Part shown: positions 1 through 5,385 of the stretch, piece after piece
Numbering within the stretch: position 1 is the first letter of the stretch
Layout: each line of letters starts with the position of its first letter
From: Bacteroidales bacterium
Lineage (GTDB): Bacteria; Bacteroidota; Bacteroidia; Bacteroidales; B18-G4
DNA: 5,385 nt
NCBI GenBank assembly: GCA_023132505.1
Contig: JAGLYE010000134.1
Span: forward strand, 1 to 5,385
Direction: 5' to 3'
Program-made: the position numbers and the translations under genes
The notes under the pieces: model-generated
The model's input: only the letters and a program-made list of their open reading frames with translations
Told to the model about the DNA's origin: nothing
Database searches by the model: none

Positions 1-1905
1 GAAGGGACCATGGAAGTATTGCCGGCGGTAACAACCTCTGTTGTGACAACCATGATAGCATTCTCCCCATTACTCTTCCTTCAGGGCCGGATGGAAATGA
101 TGTTCGAGATGGCTTTTGTTGTGATCTTCAGTCTCCTGTTTTCCCTTGCTGAAGCCTTCTTTGTGCTTCCGGCACATGTAGGTTCAAAATGGGTACTTCG
201 AAAAAACCCAAAGAAAAACCGCTGGATGAGGATCAGACGCAGCCTCGACAAGGTCATGGATTTCATGAAGTATTCATTATATGCCCCCACGCTTCGGTTT
301 ATGCTGCGGTGGAAATATATCATGCTCGTAACACCGGTCGCCCTTATCCTGGTCACTATGGGTCTGTTTCAGGGTGGACAGATCAAATCCACTTTTTTCC
401 CGGCCATTCCATTCGATTTCTTTAATGTTAATATTGCCTTCACCCCTGGATCGGGTGAAAAACAAACCTTTGAATACCTTCTGGCCTTCGAGGATGCCAT
501 GTGGGAGCTGAACGAAGAAATTAAAGAAGAGTTCGATTACCCGGAGGGAGTCCTTAATTATACCTTTATTTCGATTGGGAATGCATTCAGAGGTAAGGAA
601 ATCGGTGCACATTCCGGAAATATTTTCGTACTCCTCAAGAATCTTGAAGGTGCACCCCTCAGCAGCTTTGAAATTGTTGAAAGATTGAATAATAAGATCG
701 GTCCTGTGCCTGAAGCAGAAAAATTTACCGTTGAGGGACTGGCTACCTTTGGTATACCGGTGTCCATCAGCTTGTTGGGGAAAGATCTTGATAAGCTGCA
801 GCTGGCTAAGGATTTCATGATAAGGGAGATGAGTAATATCAAAATTCTGAAGGATATAAACGACAACAATGCCATCGGTAAGCGAGAGGTACAACTGGAA
901 CTTAAGCCTAAGGCATATTTTCTTGGCCTTACACACAGCGACATCACTACCCAAGTGCGCCAGGGATTCTTTGGCGGACAGGCTCAACGCCTTCAGATAG
1001 GAAAAGATGAGGTCAGGGTATGGGTGCGTTATCCCAAACAGGACAGACTCAACCTGGGTCAGATGGAATCGATGAAGATCAAGACCCCCATGGGTGATTA
1101 TCCCCTGACAGAACTGGCTACCTATGAGATCAGGCGCGGACCTGTTAATATTCAGCGATATAATATGTCGAGAGAAGTACGTATAGATGCCAACCTTATC
1201 GATCCCTATGCATCGGTGCCTCCCATCCTGGAAGAGATTAAAACACATATAGTACCCAGGATGCAGGAACTTTATCCGGGGATCAAAGTGGAATATCAGG
1301 GACAGAAACGTGATAGTGATGAAGCCGTGGCTGACCTCACAAAGTACTTCGGGATTGCCTTTTTGATCATCATCCTGATTATCATGATTCATTTTAAATC
1401 ATTTACACAGGGTACAATCATCCTGATGATGATTCCCCTTGGATGGCTGGGTGCGGTATGGGGACATGGAATAGAAGGCTATCCGGTATCCATGCTGAGT
1501 GCATGGGGTATGGTGGCACTCTCCGGGGTGATCATCAATGATGCGGTTGTGTTCCTTTCTAAGTATAATTCTCTTATACTGGAAGGCCGTAAGGTAATAG
1601 ATGCTGTTTATGAGGCCGGGCTGGCAAGGTTCAGGGCCATCATCCTTACAACAATTACCACAACCGTTGGTCTGTATCCCATCATCATGGAAGGCAGTTT
1701 TCAGGCACAGTTCCTTATCCCCATGGCCATTGCACTGGCATATGGTGTTATGATAGGCACAGCTTTTATCCTTGTGCTGTTCCCGGTACTTATTCTTGTG
1801 CTCAATGACCTGCGGAGGTTCATGTACAAATTGTGGACCGGTAAACAGAGATCGGCAGAAGATCTTGAACCTGCAAATATTTTTGGAAGAAAAGTTATTG
1901 ATTAA
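1..1905 (+). CDS. RND-family efflux permease, C-terminal part (5' partial)
   Basis: Inner-membrane proton-driven efflux pump subunit of the AcrB-like (HAE) superfamily. The frame is open from base 1, before the first ATG at 10, so the gene starts upstream; about 634 residues are visible, and by comparison with AcrB (about 1050 residues) roughly the first 420 are missing. Visible parts, numbered from the first codon: TM5 about 11-29 (ending FSPLLFLQG), TM6 about 35-56, TM7 about 104-122, then the second large periplasmic porter/docking region about 126-443, with GGQAQRLQIGKDEVRVWVRY near 325-344. TM8 to TM12 follow at about 447-464, 472-490, 497-522, 543-563 and 573-602, and a charged cytoplasmic tail ends the protein. 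TM10 reads GVIINDAVVF, so the AcrB Lys940 position is Asn, followed by Asp. The TM4 acidic pair typical of RND pumps would lie just outside the window. The substrate cannot be told. The TolC-like gene directly downstream supports a tripartite pump operon; an adaptor gene is expected upstream. Confidence 0.95.
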   Translation, partial: EGTMEVLPAVTTSVVTTMIAFSPLLFLQGRMEMMFEMAFVVIFSLLFSLAEAFFVLPAHVGSKWVLRKNPKKNRWMRIRRSLDKVMDFMKYSLYAPTLRFMLRWKYIMLVTPVALILVTMGLFQGGQIKSTFFPAIPFDFFNVNIAFTPGSGEKQTFEYLLAFEDAMWELNEEIKEEFDYPEGVLNYTFISIGNAFRGKEIGAHSGNIFVLLKNLEGAPLSSFEIVERLNNKIGPVPEAEKFTVEGLATFGIPVSISLLGKDLDKLQLAKDFMIREMSNIKILKDINDNNAIGKREVQLELKPKAYFLGLTHSDITTQVRQGFFGGQAQRLQIGKDEVRVWVRYPKQDRLNLGQMESMKIKTPMGDYPLTELATYEIRRGPVNIQRYNMSREVRIDANLIDPYASVPPILEEIKTHIVPRMQELYPGIKVEYQGQKRDSDEAVADLTKYFGIAFLIIILIIMIHFKSFTQGTIILMMIPLGWLGAVWGHGIEGYPVSMLSAWGMVALSGVIINDAVVFLSKYNSLILEGRKVIDAVYEAGLARFRAIILTTITTTVGLYPIIMEGSFQAQFLIPMAIALAYGVMIGTAFILVLFPVLILVLNDLRRFMYKLWTGKQRSAEDLEPANIFGRKVID

Positions 1906-1924
1906 TCCTATGACGCATTATCAA

Positions 1925-3259
1925 ATGAAAAGATTGAAATTTATTAAGATAGCAGCTTTTAGCCTGATCCTTTTTATTTCAGCCCCGGCACTGAATGCCC
2001 AGGAAATGGTCCGGAATTTGTCACTGACTGATGCCCTGGCGGTCGGCCTGGACAATAATTACCAGATCAGGATCTCGGATGAGAGCGTCAGAATTGCAGA
2101 GAACAATAACAGCTGGGGGGCGGCAGGCATATTTCCTTCCATTTCCCTCGGGGCTTTCCAGTACAATCGATATGATGATGGCGACAGCAGGACCGTGCCG
2201 GGCGACAGGGATACGTATTATACAAACTTCATAGCCCCATATGTTAACCTCAACTGGAGCCTTTTCAAGGGCTTCGCGGTACATATCACAAAAGATAAAC
2301 TGGCTGCCCTCCAGGAATACTCCGAGGGATATGCCACCATTGTGGTGGAGAATACAATACAGGGCATCGTGCTGGCATACTACAATGCCCTCTTGCAGGA
2401 AGAACTCCTTCAGGTTACGGTAGAAGTGAAAGCACTTTCACGCGACCGCTATAATTATATGACTTTTAAAAAGGACATTGGCGGAGCGGTGACCTATGAT
2501 GTGTTGCAGGCAAAAAATGCATACCTGGATGATTCCACCACCAATCTTCTGCAGCAACTGAATGTGAAAAATGCATACCTTAACTTGAGCCTCCTTCTGG
2601 GTGAGGAAGAAGATATTCAGTATAAACTCACAGATGAGTTCCAGGTGCAAATGATCAACTTCACAATAGATACCCTTCTGCAACAAATGCTGTCCAGCAA
2701 TACAAGCATTCGGAACCAGTATATCAACCAGGTAATCCTGAAAAAAGATGTTAATCTTGCAAAAAGCAATATGTACCCGGTACTTTCCCTTAACAGTGGA
2801 TTTGACCATTACAACAACAGGACGAAATATATTGACTCTGATCCGCATTACACCAACAGCCTTGATTACTACGCTAACTTCACGCTTAGTTTTAACCTGT
2901 TCAATGGGGGAAATGTAAGGCGGGGGATCCGGAATGCCCGGATCAGTGAACGCATCGGGGAACTGGAGATCGAAGAAATGGAGATCAGCCTGTCTAACCT
3001 TATAAAAACTGATTTTGAACTTTACAGCATCCGCCAGGAATTGTATATGGTTTCAATGGCTAACCTTGAAAGCGCCACCCTCAACATGGAGATCTCAACT
3101 GAGAAATTCCGCTCAGGGGCTATCAATTCCTTTAACTTCAGGGATGTACAGGTAATTTATTTACGCGCTGCCGCAGCAAAATACCAGGCCATTTTTAACC
3201 TTATCGATATCCAAACAGAATTGCTTAGGCTTTCCGGTGGGATCATATCTGAGTTTTGA
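1925..3259 (+). CDS. TolC-like outer-membrane efflux protein (OEP family)
   Basis: Outer-membrane channel partner of the RND pump, 444 residues, close to the usual TolC-family length. A Sec signal peptide is clear: a KRLKFIK basic start, a hydrophobic stretch to about residue 19, and a likely cut after ALNA (residue 25). The mature part begins with NLSLTDALAVGLDNN, the typical OEP opening. The internal two-fold repeat of the family is visible: FPSISLGAFQYNR leading to YVNLNWSLFKG (70-116) matches YPVLSLNSGFDHYNNR leading to NFTLSFNLFNGG (284-329). Each is followed by a long helical stretch. Start choice: ATG 1925 gives the cleanest signal peptide; ATG 1910, in frame and 4 nt after the permease stop, would add five residues and cannot be excluded. 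Neither has a clear Shine-Dalgarno sequence, which is normal in Bacteroidota. The upstream extension to 1772 lies inside the permease gene and is rejected. The stop codon is part of a 7-bp repeat array. Confidence 0.94.
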   Translation: MKRLKFIKIAAFSLILFISAPALNAQEMVRNLSLTDALAVGLDNNYQIRISDESVRIAENNNSWGAAGIFPSISLGAFQYNRYDDGDSRTVPGDRDTYYTNFIAPYVNLNWSLFKGFAVHITKDKLAALQEYSEGYATIVVENTIQGIVLAYYNALLQEELLQVTVEVKALSRDRYNYMTFKKDIGGAVTYDVLQAKNAYLDDSTTNLLQQLNVKNAYLNLSLLLGEEEDIQYKLTDEFQVQMINFTIDTLLQQMLSSNTSIRNQYINQVILKKDVNLAKSNMYPVLSLNSGFDHYNNRTKYIDSDPHYTNSLDYYANFTLSFNLFNGGNVRRGIRNARISERIGELEIEEMEISLSNLIKTDFELYSIRQELYMVSMANLESATLNMEISTEKFRSGAINSFNFRDVQVIYLRAAAAKYQAIFNLIDIQTELLRLSGGIISEF

Positions 3260-3334
3260 GTGTTGAGTTTTGAGTGTTGAGTTTTGAGTTGGTTGACAGT
3301 AGGCAGTAGGCAGTAGGCAGTAAGCAGTAAGCAG
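3251..3334 (+). repeat. Heptanucleotide tandem array, 12 units in one register, two sequence families
   Basis: Read in sevens from 3251 the sequence is GAGTTTT, GAGTGTT, GAGTTTT, GAGTGTT, GAGTTTT, GAGTTGG, TTGACAG, TAGGCAG (three times), TAAGCAG (twice). The first five or six units alternate to make a 14-bp repeat; unit 7 is a transition; the last five form a second family. The phase does not change at the junction. The array begins inside the tolC-like gene: its last codons GAG TTT TGA are unit 1 plus the first two bases of unit 2. It occupies the start of the 229-bp gene-free stretch before rsmA. It makes a reverse-strand frame look open, but that translation is only repeat-derived low-complexity peptide. 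Confidence 0.93.
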
Positions 3335-3346
3335 GAGTACTTCCTT

Positions 3347-3363
3347 GAACCGCGTAGCGGTTC
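3347..3363 (+). repeat. GC-rich palindrome, copy 1 (hairpin, possible weak terminator)
   Basis: GAACCGC, loop GTA, GCGGTTC: a perfect 7-bp stem with a 3-nt loop, followed by TTT and then AAC. It lies 88 nt downstream of the tolC-like stop codon and could end the efflux operon transcript, but the T run is too short for a convincing intrinsic terminator. It shares the 14-nt core ACCGCGTAGCGGTT with a second copy 52 bp further on, so it is better described as a repeated palindromic element. Confidence 0.8.
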
Positions 3364-3400
3364 TTTAACTGTAGCTGGATATAAGCACAAACCATTATTT

Positions 3401-3414
3401 ACCGCGTAGCGGTT
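3401..3414 (+). repeat. GC-rich palindrome, copy 2
   Basis: ACCGCGTAGCGGTT, identical over 14 nt to bases 3349-3362. Here the stem is only 5 bp (ACCGC/GCGGT) with the GTA loop, because the flanking bases T and T do not pair. It lies 75 nt upstream of the rsmA start and upstream of the promoter candidate, so it is probably not in the rsmA transcript. Confidence 0.8.
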
Positions 3415-3438
3415 ATTCAAAACTTATTCCTTTGTATT

Positions 3439-3472
3439 TTGGAACCTGTAATTTAAAAAAATCTCATCTTTG
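3439..3472 (+). promoter_or_regulatory. Candidate Bacteroidota-type promoter for rsmA
   Basis: The sequence CATCTTTG at 3465-3472 matches the Bacteroidota -7 element TAnnTTTG except for its first base. A TTG at 3439-3441 lies 23 nt upstream, at the upper end of the spacing accepted for the -33 element (about 17 to 23 nt). Transcription would begin near 3478-3481, giving a leader of about ten bases before ATG 3489 with no Shine-Dalgarno sequence, which is common in this phylum. A second -7-like string, TATTTTGG at 3435, is a poorer match and lacks a -33 partner. Confidence 0.4.
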
Positions 3473-3488
3473 CATAAACATCTGCCAG

Positions 3489-4253
3489 ATGCACGTCAGA
3501 CCAAAAAAATCCCTCGGTCAGCATTTCCTTACTGATCATAACATTGCTGAAAAGATCGTTTCTGCTCTTCCGGATGCCCCTGCCATACTATTGGAGATTG
3601 GCCCCGGAACAGGGATCCTTACAAAGTATATACTTGAGAAACAGGGTATAAAGCCCTTGTTCATTGAAACAGACCGGGAAGCAGTTGAATACCTTAAATA
3701 TACTTTTCCGGAGATTGGTGACGGCCTTATCCATGAGGATTTCCTGAAGCTTGATTTGAAGACTTTGGTGCATGACAATTACCAGATCGTTGGCAATCTG
3801 CCATACAATATTTCGAGTCAGATATTTTTCCGTATGCTTGATGAGCGGGAGCGGGTGATGTCGGCCGTTGTGATGATTCAAAAAGAGGTGGCGGAGCGGA
3901 TCCGCACAGGTCCCGGAAGTAAAGTGTATGGTATCCTCAGTGTGCTCTTGCAAACCTGGTTTGATATTGAATACCTGTTTACGGTATCTGAAAAAGTTTT
4001 TATCCCACCACCAAAGGTGAAGTCTGCAGTGATCCGGTTGAGCAGGAACAAGACCGTGGATATCGGATGCGATCCTGATTTTTATTTCACAATTGTAAAA
4101 GCCGGGTTCAACCAACGCCGCAAAACCCTGCGAAACGCATTAAAACCATTCCTTGCAGATAAAGATACTTCCGAAATTGAAGACCTCCTCCCCAAAAGGG
4201 CAGAACAACTTAGTGTAGATGAATTTATTGAATTAACTACTCACCTGGAATAA
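3489..4253 (+). CDS. rsmA: 16S rRNA (adenine1518-N6/adenine1519-N6)-dimethyltransferase RsmA (KsgA)
   Basis: Transfers four methyl groups from S-adenosylmethionine to the two adjacent adenines in the 3' terminal helix of 16S rRNA, a late step in 30S maturation; loss in other bacteria gives kasugamycin resistance. The 254-residue protein is complete and all family motifs are present: KKSLGQHFLTD at 6-16; the SAM-binding motif LEIGPGTGILT at 35-45; acidic Glu60/Asp62 after the second strand; HEDFL at 82-86; the catalytic NLPYNISS at 103-110; QKEVAERI at 131-138; YGILSVLLQ at 147-155; FIPPPKVKSAVIRL at 171-184; and the C-terminal FNQRRKTLRNAL at 207-218. ATG 3489 is chosen because MHVRPKKSLGQHFL is the normal beginning of the family; the in-frame extension to TTG 3432 adds residues unlike the family and would cover the promoter candidate. 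It is probably transcribed alone, and converges on the TPR gene. Confidence 0.98.
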   Translation: MHVRPKKSLGQHFLTDHNIAEKIVSALPDAPAILLEIGPGTGILTKYILEKQGIKPLFIETDREAVEYLKYTFPEIGDGLIHEDFLKLDLKTLVHDNYQIVGNLPYNISSQIFFRMLDERERVMSAVVMIQKEVAERIRTGPGSKVYGILSVLLQTWFDIEYLFTVSEKVFIPPPKVKSAVIRLSRNKTVDIGCDPDFYFTIVKAGFNQRRKTLRNALKPFLADKDTSEIEDLLPKRAEQLSVDEFIELTTHLE

Positions 4254-4262
4254 AATTCATTT

Positions 4263-4296
4263 CTGACTTCCCGCCTGAGGCGGACAGGCTGACTTC
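4263..4296. repeat. Hairpin flanked by an 8-bp direct repeat, between convergent genes
   Basis: CTGACTTC occurs at 4263-4270 and again at 4289-4296, enclosing the 18-bp CCGCCTGAGGCGGACAGG. Within it CCGCC, TGA, GGCGG (4271-4283) forms a 5-bp hairpin with a 3-nt loop; an alternative stem GCCTG/CAGGC (4273-4277 with 4285-4289) overlaps it. There is no T run on either strand, so a normal intrinsic terminator is unlikely, although the site lies where both rsmA and the TPR gene must end transcription. The direct repeat could be a target duplication left by insertion of a small palindromic element, or part of the adjoining 7-bp array. Confidence 0.65.
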
Positions 4297-4323
4297 AGAT
4301 TTCAAACTTCAGATTTCAAATCT
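4289..4323 (-). repeat. Heptanucleotide tandem array, 5 units, overlapping the TPR gene stop codon
   Basis: Read in sevens on the plus strand: CTGACTT, CAGATTT, CAAACTT, CAGATTT, CAAATCT. The middle part is also two exact copies of the 14-bp CTTCAGATTTCAAA (4293-4306 and 4307-4320). On the minus strand, the sense of the TPR gene, it reads ATTTGAA, ATCTGAA, GTTTGAA, ATCTGAA, and the gene's stop TGA (4318-4316) belongs to the first unit. It resembles the TTTTGAG/TGTTGAG units at the end of the tolC-like gene. Confidence 0.88.
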
Positions 4324-5385
4324 CATCCCCTCTAATGCTCCGAAACTTTCTTCTGGCTTCTATGGTGTACACACTTCCGGGATATTGTATGAGCAGCTCC
4401 TTGTATAGTTCCATGGCTTTCTGATCGTCATTAAAGACCTCCTCATGTAATTGCGCCCTGCGGAAAAGGGCATTATCTCCCAGGATGTCGCCCGGATAAG
4501 AAATGCCGATCTGTTGCAGTAGGCTGTCAGCTTCCGTATATTCGCCTTGTCTGATCTTTACCTCAGCTTTTTGGTACAGCACTTCATCAAACAATGGATG
4601 CCAGGCCGAAAGCAGCCTGATAGAGTCAAGGGTTGCATATGCTGCATCAAACTTGTTTTGATAGAGAAAAAGCTCTGCCTTCGCATACAGGCGTAAGCCT
4701 GCATAGCTGCTGTCGGTCTCAATATTGTCAGCAATGCGCAGTGATAGCTCCAAAGCATCATTGGCTATAAGCTTGGAGGTGGCAGCTTTCAAAACATCAA
4801 GTTGTGCCTTGGCCCAGGCAAATTCTCCGATATAATATGTCAGCCTTGCGTTTTTTAATTTGGCAAAGTGGCCGATAGGTTCATTTTTAAATGCCTTTTC
4901 TACCTGTGAATAGAGTAGTGTTGCTTCCCACACCTCTCCCTGGAAGAGGTAGATGTCGGCTAACTCGAGTTTGCATTTTGCCCGTGAGATGCTTTCCGGA
5001 CCGGGAATAGCAATAGCCATATCGAGATTTTGTACGGCATTATCTTCTTTATTGAGATGGAAAGCCTGGATATGTGCAAGGTCGCGCAGGAGCTGCATGG
5101 TTTCCCGGTGTATGCCAAATTCTGTAATTGCTTCTTCATAAGCGGATTCCAGCTTCAGCAATTCATTGTCTGCTATACTGATATTATGAGAGATCTGCTG
5201 GTAACGTGTTTCCAGAAAACCGATCAGGCCGTTCAGGTATAACGGGGCATCTTTTCCTTTATCCATGATATACTCAAAAGCTTCCAGTGCAGCATCGTAA
5301 TCATTATTTGCAAGGGCCAGCTCAGCCACGTTCAATACAGTGTAACCATCTTCTCTGAACCTCCTGTCGAGGGAGCGCGCCTGGA
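4316..5385 (-). CDS. Tetratricopeptide-repeat protein, C-terminal part (5' partial)
   Basis: The frame runs unbroken to the right edge, so the gene starts outside the window; 355 residues are visible. The first possible start inside, TTG at 5335, is only an internal Leu codon: the 16 codons before it read QARSLDRRFREDGYTV and continue smoothly. TPR-like helix pairs, numbered from the first full codon, lie at about 17-48 (LALANNDYDAALEAFEYI), 130-165 (LELADIYLFQGEVWEATLLY), 168-204, 226-262, 264-298 and 301-345. The last carries the YPGSVYTIEARRKFRSIRG ending seen in BamD/YbgF-type TPR proteins. From memory of the family (not searched), it resembles a TPR protein of roughly 580-600 residues widespread in Bacteroidota, normally with an N-terminal signal peptide; neither point can be seen here. 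TPR domains hold protein partners; no enzymatic motif is present and the partner is unknown. The stop codon lies inside a 7-bp repeat array, and the gene is convergent with rsmA. Confidence 0.9.
   Translation of the reverse strand, partial: QARSLDRRFREDGYTVLNVAELALANNDYDAALEAFEYIMDKGKDAPLYLNGLIGFLETRYQQISHNISIADNELLKLESAYEEAITEFGIHRETMQLLRDLAHIQAFHLNKEDNAVQNLDMAIAIPGPESISRAKCKLELADIYLFQGEVWEATLLYSQVEKAFKNEPIGHFAKLKNARLTYYIGEFAWAKAQLDVLKAATSKLIANDALELSLRIADNIETDSSYAGLRLYAKAELFLYQNKFDAAYATLDSIRLLSAWHPLFDEVLYQKAEVKIRQGEYTEADSLLQQIGISYPGDILGDNALFRRAQLHEEVFNDDQKAMELYKELLIQYPGSVYTIEARRKFRSIRGDEI

Noticed and set aside
277..1392. A 371-codon open frame on the minus strand opposite the permease gene
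   Set aside because: It lies wholly antisense to a clear RND coding frame, its translation is rich in His, Phe and Ile without domain character, and the plus-strand protein matches a known family throughout.
1772..1924. N-terminal extension of the TolC-like protein
   Set aside because: It overlaps the permease coding sequence in another frame and would place about 50 Cys-rich residues before an obvious signal peptide.
3251..3414. CRISPR array or small RNA gene in the repeat-rich gap
   Set aside because: The repeats are 7 bp with no spacers of constant length, and no convincing promoter plus terminator pair frames an RNA.
3157..3420. An 87-codon minus-strand frame between tolC-like and rsmA
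   Set aside because: Most of it is translation of the 7-bp arrays and the two palindromes, and the rest is antisense to tolC-like; no start signal or family is seen.
3432..3488. Extended rsmA start at TTG 3432
   Set aside because: The added residues do not resemble the start of RsmA and the stretch holds the promoter candidate.
3588..4115. Minus-strand frame opposite rsmA
   Set aside because: It is a shadow of rsmA, whose motifs are complete and in the right order on the plus strand.
4254..4315. Bidirectional intrinsic terminator between rsmA and the TPR gene
   Set aside because: The hairpin has only a 5-bp stem and no T run on either strand, so it was listed as a repeat rather than a terminator.

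Overview
The window looks like chromosomal DNA from a member of the Bacteroidota, probably close to the Bacteroidales/Marinilabiliales (inference). The grounds are moderate GC content, starts without clear Shine-Dalgarno sequences, a candidate -33/-7 promoter of the Bacteroidota type before rsmA, and a TPR protein that resembles a family I associate with this phylum. No mobile-element gene, CRISPR array, tRNA or rRNA is visible.

Layout. From 1 to 1905 (+) lies the C-terminal part of an RND-family efflux permease, cut by the left edge. It is followed after 19 nt by a TolC-like outer-membrane efflux protein (1925-3259, +). The two almost certainly form the end of an efflux operon: the permease would work in the inner membrane and the TolC-like channel in the outer membrane, with a periplasmic adaptor gene probably upstream of the window. 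The stretch 3260-3488 has no gene and is filled with short repeats: an 84-bp run of 7-bp repeats that starts at the tolC-like stop codon, then two copies of a GC-rich palindrome, then a promoter candidate. rsmA (ksgA), the 16S rRNA dimethyladenosine transferase gene, occupies 3489-4253 (+). It converges on a TPR-repeat protein gene on the minus strand (4316-5385, 5' end beyond the right edge). The 62-bp gap between them holds another GC-rich hairpin and a second 7-bp repeat array that overlaps the TPR gene's stop codon.

The coding content is ordinary. The most interesting signal is non-coding. Two unrelated genes, tolC-like (+) and TPR (-), share the same 3'-end architecture read in the direction of transcription: a stop codon embedded in the first unit of a 7-bp tandem repeat, several more units each carrying TGA, then a GC-rich hairpin with a 3-nt loop. 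Because 7 is not a multiple of 3, the repeated TGA gives stops in all three frames within about 20 nt. Whether this is a functional gene-end module, a selfish repeat or a replication-slippage product cannot be decided from one window.
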